In this document: piece by piece, positions 12,881-25,100 of the stretch | Layout: each line of letters opens with the position of its first letter | Numbering within the stretch: the stretch's first letter is position 1 | From: Pleodorina starrii | Lineage: Eukaryota; Chlorophyta; Chlorophyceae; Chlamydomonadales; Volvocaceae | Assembly (NCBI GenBank): GCA_030267565.1 | Contig: BRXU01000032.1 | Coordinates: 1,054,001-1,118,000 of the forward strand | Reading direction: 5' to 3' | DNA: 64,000 nt | Program-made: the position numbers and the translations under genes | Notes under the pieces: generated by a model | Seen by the model: the letters and a program-made list of their open reading frames with translations, nothing else | The model's database searches: none | What the model was told of the DNA's origin: nothing

Positions 12881-12885
12881 GGATT

Positions 12886-12898
12886 TCTCCCGCCAAAA
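12886..12898 (-). promoter_or_regulatory. Candidate E2F/DP site upstream of MSH2
   Basis: Read on the minus strand this is TTTTGGCGGGAGA, close to the classic E2F element TTTSSCGC and to TTTGGCGGGAAA. It lies about 210 bp before the MSH2 start codon. Replication-coupled repair genes, MSH2 among them, are E2F targets in plants and animals, so the position is sensible. Binding is inferred. Confidence 0.4.
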
Positions 12899-13105
12899 GC
12901 TGCCGTACTTACTCAGGCGTCCTCGCCTGTTGGTTCCGCGGTGTATTCTGGCTGCACATAGATACAATTGTCGCGATCGGTCCTTCCGATCGATTTAGTA
13001 ATTAGTGCCTTTGCACTTCAGTGAACCCTTTAGTACCCTCAACAGTGTGCTTAGCGATTAAGTCCTCTCTTGGCTTTAGAGCACATCGGAAGGCTCAGGA
13101 TAGCG

Positions 13106-16100
13106 ATGCCTCCAAAGGCGAAGGAAATGGAGGTGGACGAGGAGGATGGCAACGTCGAGGTGGCCCCAAAGGACCTTGACGATAAATCGCTCCGAGCCTT
13201 TATGAGCTTCTTCAAGACCTTGTCCACGGTAAGTCTTAACCGTGTCATAAGACGTGGGATGGTTTTCGCGCTCCAAGCGCTGTTTGGCCCGCATGGCCAT
13301 TTGCCTCGCAAGCTTGAACCTTGCGGAAACGTCCATAGCTATTGCATCTCTATAAACGCGAGATGCGGCAGGTTCCGTGGCCCGCTGCGTTCCGATTCCG
13401 CTCGTTGGTCGCGTTGGCGTTCCCCTTTTGAGTGTGCATGTCCTTTCCAAATACCCGCAGGATTCGCACATCATCCGCTTCTTCGATCGCAAGGTGCGAT
13501 CTGGTCCCCGACAGGGGGGGCCTGGGGCGAACTGACAACTCTTGTACTTGTTTCTGGAGTCACGGGCGGCGCAAGCGGCCCATGGGTCGTCGCGTGGCGG
13601 CCATGACTCGTGTTAGCTGAGACAGAGGACAGGTGTTGCCCTGCTGTCCCTCTCGGTGTTGGTTGGCTTGATAGCCGATAACCAACAGCTGCATGTGCCC
13701 CCAATCCCCCGATGGTGGTGGTCGCAACGCCGCAGTGACGATGTGCTCCGCTAATCCTGTTGCGTGTCCCCCCCATCCCCCCGTACCGCCCCATTCGCCC
13801 GGTCGCTTCAGGGCTACTACTCGGTGCACGGCCCCGCAGCAAACCTCATCGCGCGCCAGTTTTACCGCACGACGGCCGTTGTCCGCGGCACGGACAGCGG
13901 CCTGCCGTACGTGAATGTGAACCGGGCCATGTTTGAGACCATCCTGCGGGAGCTGCTGCTGGGCGGTACGGCACACGTGGTGGAGCTGTACGAGGCCGCG
14001 GGCACGGGCTGGAAGCTGGCCAGGTGGGCGCTGCGCCCCCCCCCCCCGGCCCCCCCGGCCCCGGCCCCACGTGTCCCCGTGTGCTGTGGAACGGAGCGGA
14101 GCGGGGTGATGTGGTGTGGTGTGGGACAGTCCCGCCCCCTGCCCCCCCTTCCCCCCTCGTCCCGTGTGAACCGTCCTCTCCTTCTTGTCGGGGCACCCTT
14201 CGACGAGGAGGGATGGTCGAGGAGGGGTGTTGAAGTTGTGTACGAACGTTGTTGCTGCAGTGGCCTGCACATACCCCGGGAAAGAGGTAGTGCACCGGGT
14301 AGCGCCAGCTGCGGGCCTTCCGGGCCCGCCCAGTGTATCGATTGCAAACCCCCCACCCATCCGACTGTTGGCGGACCTCCTCGGGATGGGATGTGGGTGA
14401 CGTGGCAGCTCACCGGCAACGTAGCTCTCGAGATCACGTGGGGGCATCCCCAGGGCGGGGGCAGGGGGCGGGGGGAGGGAGGAAACGGTGACGTGCGCCA
14501 TCGCGTGCTAAACTGTGTGCGTATCAATGTCGACTCCCCAAACCCCCGGACCCCCAGACCCCGACAATGCGCTGTGGCGCAGCCCCCCTTCCGCGTCCTG
14601 ACCTCGCACGTGGCCGGGCCCGGCTCCCTGGCCGTGTACTCCGGCCCGGCCCGGCCTCTCAACCGCCCGCTCCTACCCGGTTGTGTGGCAGTCGTGCGGC
14701 GCCCTGTATACCCGCCCACGCGCCCACCCACCCGCCATATTGAACCTGCTCGCCTCGGTCCCCTTACGAGCCGCTTTGATGACATCACTTAGTCCCTTTC
14801 AGCCCAGCCACCCAACCAGGCCCCGACCTCCGGCTCTGCCCTCTCCTCCCCTCCCTCCCAGATCCGCCACCCCCGGCAAGCTGTCTTCGTTTGATGACGA
14901 GTTGTACCGCAGTGCCGAGATGTCGGAGGTGCCGCTGGTGGCCGCAATCACAGCCACTGCGGCGGAGGGACAGGTCACGGTGGTGAGCAGGGGGGGTAAT
15001 TAGACCGGCCCGGGGCGAGGGAACGCAACGCAGTTACCTGGAATATTACCTGATGATTACCTGATATCTCCAGCAGAAAAAGCGCGCGGCCGCGGGGAGA
15101 GGGAGGGGGGAGAAGAGGACGGAAGGAAGGAGGGGAAAGGGTATAAAAGAGAGAGGGAGGAGGGTGCGCGACGCAGCTTTTTGGTTCTTGCAGGTTGCAC
15201 GGCGGGGATGAGGCCCCGCGCTGAAGGTACTGCAGATAGCTGCGAGGGTGGCGGGTGGAAGCTTCCCCCTCCCCCTTCTCCTAAGAATACTGCCCCGCTG
15301 GGGAGGTCAAGTTTATTTCTCTCTCCAGACCCTAACGCCCCCAATCCCCTATCCGGCCGCTTCACCGCCGTCCCTGCATCTGCCGGCGTGTCCCCCTGCA
15401 CCTTGCCCTCCCAGTCCCACCCCCGCATTTGCCCTTCTCAATGCTGCTGCCCTATCCCTGGTTGCCCTGCCCTGCCCTATCCCTGGTGACCCTGCCCTAT
15501 CCCTGGTGGCCCTGCCCTATCCCTGCCCCACCCTGCAGGGTGTGGCCTATGTGGACTCTTCCAGCTGTCGGTTGGGTGCCACTGAGATGCTTCTGGACGA
15601 GCAGCTGAGTGGGCTGGAGGCGGTGCTGGTGCAGCTGGGGGCCAGGGAGGCGGTGGTCAACAAGGTGGGGGGGGGTGGCGGGGGGGGGGGGCTGGTAGTG
15701 GCAGCTGGTGGTGGTGGGGGAGGGGAGGGGCCTGGTAGTGGCAGCTGGGGCGGGGGTGGAACAAGGCGTCGCGTGTTGTGCTGGGGCTGGTTTTCCCGTC
15801 CTTGCATGGCCTGTGCACCGCATCGCCTGTGCAGTACATCGCCGTATCCGGAAATCCGACCGCAGCGCAACACAATGCGAGGCAGCGGTGCTCGCCCGCC
15901 AGACCGACCCTCCGCCCCCCTTTGATCGCTCCCGCTATACCACAGCGTGTCCGGCTTTCAAACCCCGGGCCCCGGCCCCGCCCGGCCGCCAGTTGCACCC
16001 ACCGCCGGGCGCCCATCCCTCCGTGTGTGCCAATGGCTCCGTCCGCCCCTTTCCCCCTCGTGGGCCTCCACCTGCCTCTTACCCTGCCCCCCCCTCTCCT

Positions 16101-19100
16101 CTCCCCAAGGACGCTCTGACCCTGCTGGACGCCGGTCAGCGGTCCCGTCTGTCGGGTCTGTTTGATTCCGTGGGGCTTATGGTGACGGAGCGACCCGCCT
16201 CGCTGTTCACCGCTAAGCACCTGGAGGCGGATCTGGCCAAAGTAATCAAGGTGAGGGGATGGGGGGTTGGGAGGGGAGGAAAGGTGAGGAAGAGAGGGGG
16301 GAATGGACGGGCGGGGGAGGGAGGGAGGGAGGATGGGGGTCGCACAGGAGGCAGGGAGGCAGGGAGGGAGGGAGGCATGTGGGTGGGTGGCATCCAGTCC
16401 GTGACTTTGTTGCAGCACAGCACAGCGTAGCGGTGCGGTGTGCTGCTGGGGGGGACTCCCCGTCCTCGAATGGACGCGCAGGGCCCCGTAGGCAATTAGG
16501 CACAATTAGGCACATGGAAGTCATATCCCGCCTTGGTCCCTGGGGCCGCACCACCAAGTGATTGCCGCCACACGGCGGAGCGTCCGAACCGGGGGGGGGA
16601 TACGTGATGGCACCCGGGGATGGGGGGTAAACGGGTTTGCGGTTCCTTGTCAATGTCCGCACATTGTGCAGGGCGGAGCCGTCGAGCAACACGGCGACGT
16701 GCTGGAGCGCCGTACAGCATGCTCGGCATTGGCTGCCGTACTGTCGTACTCTGAGGTGATGGCCGAGTCGGGTGGCGGCGGCGGGCGGTACGTGTTGTCT
16801 CTGTACAACTCGGGCTGCTACATGCGGCTGGACGCGACCGCGCAGAGGGCCCTCAACGTGCTGCCCACGAGGACGGTGAGCGGACCGGGGGGCAGGGGGG
16901 TAGGTGGGAGGGGGGTGGAGAAGGGGGGAGGGGGGTTGAAGGAAGATGACGCAGCAGAGGAACGGAGGCGACATTACAAGCGAACGGCTCCCATACCCCC
17001 CAGTCCCACTAGGCGAACATACCAAAGATAGCGGGTGGGGCCTGAGGGAGAGGAGAGAGTTGCGCATGTCTGTCCGTCCGTCCGTCCGTCCGTCCGTCCG
17101 CCCTGTGTGGGTCTGCTACCTGGCCAGATGGGGCGGGTGGCACACGCTCTGTGGTGGGGTGGGCGGGGCGGAGCGGGGAGTGACGTGACGTGGGGTGGCG
17201 CCGGGTCGGGCCTCAAGATGTGACACGACTTATTGACACATGGGTTCCCCTCCTCCCGACACTTAGGGTTCCCCTCCTGAGCCCCTCCTCCCGATCCTCC
17301 CCTCCGGATGGACTCCGCTGCTTGTGTCGCCGCCCACACAGGACGCCAACGCGACGTTTAGCTTGTACGGCCTGCTCAACCGCTGCCGTACTGCCATGGG
17401 GAAGCGCCGCCTCAAGGTGCGGACAGAGTGGGGGAAACAGGCGGGTGACGGGTTGGACCCCCCAGAACCCCCCCCCTCTTGGACACCGCCCACCCAGCCC
17501 TCCCACTGCCCCCAACCAGTAACAGCCTCACCGACCGATGGCGGGTGGAACACACTGTGTCCCAGCAGGGCAGGGCCCCGTCGGGTTGGTTGGTTGGTTG
17601 GTTGGTTGGTTGGTTGGTTGGTTGGGGGTCTTTCCGTCCTTGGTGGCTGGTACGGGGACGGGGTTTGTCGGGTGGTCCAACTCAGTCTTGAGATGCAGGG
17701 GGTGGGTGGGAGCGTATCTGCGCTCTATCGCTGATGGGACCGCGAATGGCCACATACCGCGCCACACGTACTACTACAAGGCACGCGGTTGCTGCGAGCC
17801 ACTGGGTGGGTGGGTGGGTGGGTGGGAGAGGTGGGTGGGTGTTGCTTTCCCCGCGTTGCTCTCTCTCTCTCTCTCGATCGATCGATCTATCTATCTGCCC
17901 TCCCTCCCCCTGCCCTCCCTCGAGCGTTACTCCCCGCCCTCGCTCTCGCTCCCTGCCGCCACCAGCCCCACCACCCCACCCTTTCCCCCCATTTACCCTC
18001 CCTCCCTCCCCCTCCCTCCCTCCCCCCCACTGCCTCCCTCCCCCCCTGCCTCCATGCAGACCTGGCTCAAGCAGCCGCTTGTTGATCTGGCCGCCATCAA
18101 GGAGCGGCACGATGCGGTGGAGGCGCTGGTGGCGGATGCGGAGATGAGACAGAGGCTGAGGGACCAACAGTTTAGGGGTGAGGGTGTGTGGGGGGGGGGG
18201 AAGGGGGAGGGATGCAATGCCAACATGCCCCTGACCCAGGGGCCACCAAACCTTCCCTCCCCGCCACCGCTTTCTTTCCATCCCCACCCCCATCACCCGG
18301 ATCACATCAAATGTCCTCCCCCCCACCCCACCCATCGCGCCCCCGCCTGCCCCCCCTCCCCCCTCTTCCCCCCCCTTCAGGCCTCCCCGATGTTGAGCGG
18401 CTGACTCGCAAGCTTCAGTCCCGGCGCATCTCTCTTCAGGAGCTGCACCAGCTGTACCGCGCATCCGCCCGTCTGCCGCTGATTGAGGAGGCGCTGAGGT
18501 GCCACGAGGGGGCGCATGCGGCGGATCTGGTGGACAGGTGCGTGGGGGTGTGGGTGGGGGGGGGTGGGGGGGGCACCGCAAGTGCGGGCTTGGAGCAGCG
18601 GCCCACTGCCCAGTACAGCCAAATCCCTGCCGCCACTCCACACACACACACACACACCCGCACCCCCACTCCTCCCTTTCCTCTCCCCCCTTTCAACCCC
18701 CTCCTCCTCCCCCCGCTCTCCCCCAGGTACGCGGAGCCCCTGGCCCAGCACCACGACTCGGAGCACCTGCAGAGATTCGAGGAACTGCTCGAGGTGGGGG
18801 GGGGGGATGAAGGGGAGAGGGGGAGGGAGAGGGAGGAGAGCGAAGATAATCGAGGGGGAGGGAGGGAGGGGAGATGAGGATCTGCGGCCCGCGAGCTGCG
18901 TAGGTCCCTTGGGTGTCTGTTGGGTTTTACCGTTGTGTGGCACCTGGCACGTGGCCTGGTACCCTGATTGCTTCTCCCCCTGGTGGCCCGGGTGGCTCTT
19001 TGCGACGGATGCGCAGCCCGACACCCTGACCCTGAGGCTGCGCTGACGAACGAGTGCACACAGTTTCCGGCTCGTCCGCTGTGACTGCGTTTCAGCCGCT

Positions 19101-22100
19101 TTCCGAACCCACAAGGAGAAAGGCAGCCCGCCGGCCGCGCCCCCCCTACCCAGCCCGCCAGCATGTGGATGATGCGTCTTGAGCCCCGCTACCCGCAACC
19201 CATCGAGACACCCCCTCCTCCCCCTCCTCCCCCCCTCCCTCCTTGTTTCATTCTTGCAAATTCACTCGCCGTCTCCCCCCCCCCCGCCTCCTCTCCCGCC
19301 CTTCTAGGCCGCTCTTGACCTGGATCGCCTTCCCGAGGAGTACCTCATCTCCCCCACCTACGACCCCCGACTGGGCTCACTGGCGGAGGCTAAGCAGGAG
19401 GTGGAGGAGGAGATTGCGGACCTGGCGCAGGTGGGGGGGAGGGGGCTGAGGGGGCGGGGTGGCGGAGGGGCTAGCAAGGGGGGGGCTAGCAAGGGGGGAG
19501 ATAGGAGGAAGGAGGGGGGCCGCTACGCTGGTGGGAGGGAGGCCACCCACCCAATTCCGGTCGACAGCGCCGATTCGCCCCATTGCCTTTCTTTCATCCC
19601 GGGGCGCTGCGCTGCCCCAGGCTGCCGAATCACCCGGCCTCGAGGTGAATCCAGTCCCCCTCCTCCACCCGCCCCTCCTACCCCCGCCCCACCCTACCCC
19701 CGCCCTCCCTCCTACCCCTTCCCCCCTCAGTCTGCCGCTGACGACCTGGGTCTGACTCTTGACAAGACCATCAAGCTGGAGTGGCACCGGGCTGCCAACA
19801 CGCGCACCCGCTGCCTCCGGATCACCCAGAAGGAGGAGAAGAACGTGCGGGGGAAGCTGCAGTCCAAGTGAGGAGGAGGGGGGGGGCGGGGGGGGGTTGG
19901 GGGCGGAAGGGGGGGGCGGCTATCGCTTCGTATTGCCGGGGCCTCGTCTAGGTGGGCGGCAACACTGCCGGCCCCTCGACCGGCTTTGGCGGACCTCCGC
20001 GAGCCCCATATTGCCATCTGTTGCGATTGCTGTATTGTGTGTCGTTGCGGGGCGTGAGTCTGCATCTGTATATGTGCATATGTGTGACATGAATGAATTG
20101 CCGGGAAGGCAGGTCTTTGGCTGTTTCAGCAGGGGGCCAGGACGGGGGCCAGGCGGGGTGAGGGAATGGCAACCCACGCCCTTCTATCGTCTCCCTCCAC
20201 TCCTGCCATCTCGGCTTCCAATGACGAGCTCCACTCTCCAAGCCGCCCCTACCCGCCCGCCGCCTCTGCCCTCCTCCCGTCCCCCTCCCCTCCCCCCCCT
20301 CCTCCCCCCCCCTGCCTGCCCCCCTGTCAGGTACGTTGTTATTGAGACCCGCAAGGACGGCACCAAGTTCACCAACCGGGGGTTGCGGGATGCGGCGGAG
20401 CGCCTCAATGCGGCGGCTGGTCAGTACCTGGTTCTGCAGGGGGAGCTGGTGGAGCAGGTGGGACTGGGGGGGGAGGGGGCGGGGGGAGGGAGGGGGAGGG
20501 AGGGCGCGGGGAGGGCGGGAGGGAGGGAGGGAGGGAGGGAGGAAAGAAGGAACTGCAGCCAAGGGCCTCAGGTGGTACGGGGACTAACGAACGGTTCCCT
20601 GACTGCAAATGAGGAGCTGCGGCCACAAGGGTGGGGGGCTAGGGCGGGGACGGATTAAGGGAGTTTGAGGGGGGACAGGAAAGTGGAGGAATGGAACGGC
20701 GTGAAGCGTTCTAGAGAGGGGCGGATGCGGCTTTGGGTCGGTGGAGGGAGAGCGGGAGCCCTCTGCCAAAGTGGGAGGGTGCGCGGAAACAGCCACGTAG
20801 CGCTGTGCTGCTGCTGCTGGGGTCTGCTGGGGTCTGCTGCTCGACCCGACCCGACCCGGGAGGAAATGGGGCATTCAGGCACCTTCTCGGGGTCTCCGTG
20901 CTGGTCTCCTCGCTTGAACGCCCGCTGCGCCCCCTCCGCTCACAGCCGCTGATCAGAGCCCCCTCCCCCCGCCCCTGCCCTGAAGTCATTTCGCTCGCCT
21001 AACCCCTCACAATGCCAATTTCTTCCCCAAACCATTGCAAACCCCCTCCCACTCCTCCCCCCCTCTTCCCCGCAGGTGGTGTCTGTCGCCCACACATTCG
21101 TGGAGGTGTGGGAGGCGGTGGCCGCACTGCTGGCGGAGCTGGATGTGCTGCTGGCGTTTGCGGAGGCGGCGGTGGTGGCGCCGGTGCCGTACGTCAGGTG
21201 GGCAGGGAGGAACAGCGTGGGTCACATGTATGCTAGAAACCACATGCCGTACCCAGCCATGCCGTACCAGGTCGTGCCATGTCGTGTAGACTCGCATCTC
21301 ACCGCACCGAGTGTGCATGCTGATGGCCCCTCAGGAGTGGGGGGGGGGGCGGTTTGGAGATTCGGGGAAGGAGGGAGGCGGGAGGGTTTGTGTGTGTGGA
21401 GGAAGGGAGGGAGGGAGGGAGGGAGGCGGACAGGTGCCACCGAATCCCGGGAGCGAATCCGCACCGCAGCGTTGCGACCGCCTCATTTGCCGGCATGGAC
21501 GGGTGTACGGATGTATGGATGTACGGACGTACGTATGAATGCGGCTTTGCACGCATTGAGCGTCTGATTAGCGCACATCCCTTCGCGCACACACGGACGG
21601 ACGGACGGAAGGGGGGTGGTAGCGTCCGGCCCAGTGTGCCAGTGCTGTCATCTCCAGGTCCAGCTGCGGGCCCAGAGATGGAGGTACGGCGCGGCGGCGT
21701 ACGGCTCCGAGGGGGCGCCGGGTGCCCTCCTCCGGCCCTCCTCCCACCCGGCCCCCCACCGCCTCCGCCGCCTTGCGCTCTCCCCTCCCCCCGCTCCGCA
21801 CTCGAGGTCATGTCCTCGGCCTCTGAATGACCGACTCCCCCCCCTGCCCCCCCTGCGGCCCCGCGCATGATGCTGCCACTCGCTGACCCCTCCCCCGCCC
21901 CTCCCCCGCCACTGTGTCCTACCTCTCCCTCCCCCCGGGGTGATCCGGACTGGCCCCCCATGAATGCCCGCCCTCACTCCACCTCACCTTGTTTCTCACC
22001 GACCCCCCCCCCCCCAGGCCGGAGATGTTGGGACCAGATGAGGGCATTTTGGAGCTGAGGGAGTGCAGGTGGGGGGGGGAGGGTGGAGGGTGGGGGTGCG

Positions 22101-25100
22101 TAAGAGGAGGGCAGGGCCAGGATGAGGTGGGTTGCGAGCCCCCGGGGCTGAGGGGTGTGTGTGTGGGAGGGAGACCGAAAACCCTTTCACTTCCGTCAGT
22201 CTACCCCCACTCGCTCGCACCCCCGGACACATGCCGCCGCTGGGGCTGGCTGGCTGGCTGGCTGAGGTTTGGTGGACGCCGCCTGCTCCCCCCCAGGTGG
22301 TGGTCTCTCGCGGTACGGCCTGTTCCTGTTCCTGTTCCTGTTCCTGTTCCTGTTCCTGTTCCTGTTCCTGGGCGGCCCCGTTGAGGGTTGCGGTGTTCCC
22401 ATTCAGTTGCCCGCTCTCACCGCCCCCATCCCCACCCCATTCCCTGCGCCCTCCCCCCCCCCCTCGTGCTTCCCCCCCCCCAGGCACCCCAATGTGGAGG
22501 TGCAGGTGAGGGAGGGAGGGAGGGAGGGAGGGTGTATATATCAGAAGGAAACCATCGGTGGTGAAACAAAGTGAGACACCCGCGGGAGGGGGAGGGGTTC
22601 CTCCCTAACTAGCCCCACCAGGGGACTTTGGACGCGTCCGTTGATCCTGATCCTGAGGTTGACCTGTCGAACCTCACACCCGACCCCGCCTCAAGAGTGG
22701 TGCCCTCCCTCCCCCCTCCTCCCTCCACCCCGGCCCCCCCCTCTGCCCGTCAGGACGGAGTGAGCTTTATCGCCAACGACTGCGTCATGCAGCGGGGGGA
22801 GAGCTGGTTCCAGATCATCACGGGACCCAACATGGGGGGCAAGTCCACATACATCCGCCAGGTGGGGGGGACTGGGGGGAAGGGAGGGGGGGAGGGGTGT
22901 TTCCCCGGATAGGCCCTCTCCGGAGCAGGAGGGGGCGGGTGGGGGGCCTGCACTGCACTGCACCGGGACGAGACGGGACGAGGTGGGGAGCGGATAGACC
23001 CGGGCTTAGGGGTTTTGGGGGGATGAGGGCGGGGGTCCAAGCGACTTCCCATTTCTTGTTGCTTGGAAACCCAGGATGTGCAGTTTCCTACCTGGCCATC
23101 AACACACAGTACGGGTGCGCATTTGCGCATTATACACATATGACTCGTCTTCGAAGTGCTTCAGCCAGCACCATTGATGTCACCCTCCACGACCCCCCTC
23201 TCCCCGAACCGTCCACTTCCCCGACGCAGCTCCCCGATGCGTCCAACAATCCCACCCCCCTCACATCCCCCACACCTGCTGTCCCCACGTCCCCTCCCTC
23301 GACTCCTCCTGGGAACGAGGCCATGCAGAGCTGTCGAGGACAGACTGTGACACGCAACCAGCCCTCCCTCTCCCGACTCCTCAATCGGGGTATCGTTTTC
23401 CTCGTGTACACCCCCACCCCAACCCCCCCAAACACCCAACCCCCCCCCTTGAACCAGGTGGGCGTGTCTGTGCTGTTGGCCCAGGTGGGCTGCTTCGTTC
23501 CGTGCGCCTCTGCGCGCATATCGGTGCGGGACTCTATCTTCTGTCGGGTGGGGGCGGGGGACTCGCAGATGAGGGGAGTGTCGACATTCATGGCGGAGAT
23601 GCTGGAGACGGCGGCCATTCTGAGGGTGGGTGGGGGGGTGGGGGGGTGGGGGGGTTCAGGGATGGGGGGGTGGGTCCCGAAGAGGCACAGGGGTGGAGTT
23701 ACGGAACGGCAATGTCCTGTTTTGGGGACTGGGGCGTTTGGAAGTGGGGTTGTTGAGTGTGTAGCGGGCGGGCGGGCGGACGTTCATCCGTCAGGTTGCG
23801 AGGGCAGGTCGCGGGGATAGGCGGGGTCGGGCGGTTGGCCCTCGATGGGGACAGAGAGTGACGTGGGGGAGGAGGGTTTGGCCCCTCAGCGCTGTTTAGG
23901 TGGTGGTGATGGTGATGGGGAGTGTGTCGGTGGCGCCCCTCCCCACACCGACCTTGACCCTCCGCCCCGCTGCCTCCCTGACGACTCCCCTTCCCTCCCC
24001 CTGGACCTCGCTCGCCCAACCCCCCCGGGCCCTTGCGCTGAGCCCCTTACTCGACTGCGCGCATGTCCCTGCTCCCCGCACTTACCACCACCACCACCCA
24101 TACATGTCCCCCCCCCTTCACCCCCTCCTCCCACCCTCCCCCCCTCCCTTCAGGGCGCCACGAGCCACTCTCTGGTGATCATTGACGAGCTGGGTCGGGG
24201 CACCTCCACCTACGACGGATTCGGACTGGCCTGGGCCATCAGCGAGCACCTGGCGGGACCCGAGGTGGGGGCGCCCACTCTGTTCGCCACCCACTTCCAC
24301 GAACTGACGGAACTGACCGCCGAGGTGGGCGTCAAGAACATGCAGGTGAGCAGGAAGGGGGGGGGGCGGGCGTGTTGCTGGGAGAGAGGGGAAGGGGGGT
24401 GAGGCGGGGAGGAGGGGGGGAGTTGGGGGCAGAGGAGGCGGGAGAGGAGGGAGGGAGAGGCGGGAGGTGCAAGGTTGCGGCAGAGGGACGTGTATGTGTT
24501 CGGTGTGTGGGGTTTAGGTTTGTCTAAATTGTTGAATGCCGCTTCGCGATGTGCGCCGCGATCGCTCGGAAGGCCTGGTTGGGTTCGATGGCTCGGTTTG
24601 AGGGTGTGTAGTTGGAACCTGTCGTATTCATTGTTGGATGTGCCAAGGAGATGAGTGGTGGGTTTGATCGGTGCGACACTTGATTCCCCGGAGGAGGGAC
24701 CCACCGTATGCAGGTGCATGCGGGGATGCAGCCTCTCTGTCCGACCGCTACGTTACGCCCCCCCCCCCCCCGTTTTAAATACCCCCTCTTCTCTCCTCCC
24801 CCGGTCACTGCCTCTTCCCCCCTCCCCCTCCCCCCCAAAGGCTGCCGCCGTCATCGACCCGACCACCCACAAGCTGACGATGTTGTACTCCATTCGGGAG
24901 GGCGCGTGCGACCAATCGTTCGGAGTGCACGTCGCGGAGAGCGCCGGCTTCCCGCCACAGGTGGGGCTTTTGAGGGATGGGGTGGGGGAGGGGGCCTGTC
25001 ACACGCCCCGGGTGACAGACATGCAGCAGGCCCCCGTGCCTCTTCGCGGGGGTCCTTGGGCAAACCCCAATGAAACCCCAAAGGGTGGGGTGGTGGACAG

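Noticed and set aside
22321..22368. Short regular repeats considered as a CRISPR-like or minisatellite array
   Set aside because: Units are 6 nt with no spacers, so it is a plain hexanucleotide microsatellite. The other arrays in the window are likewise spacerless.
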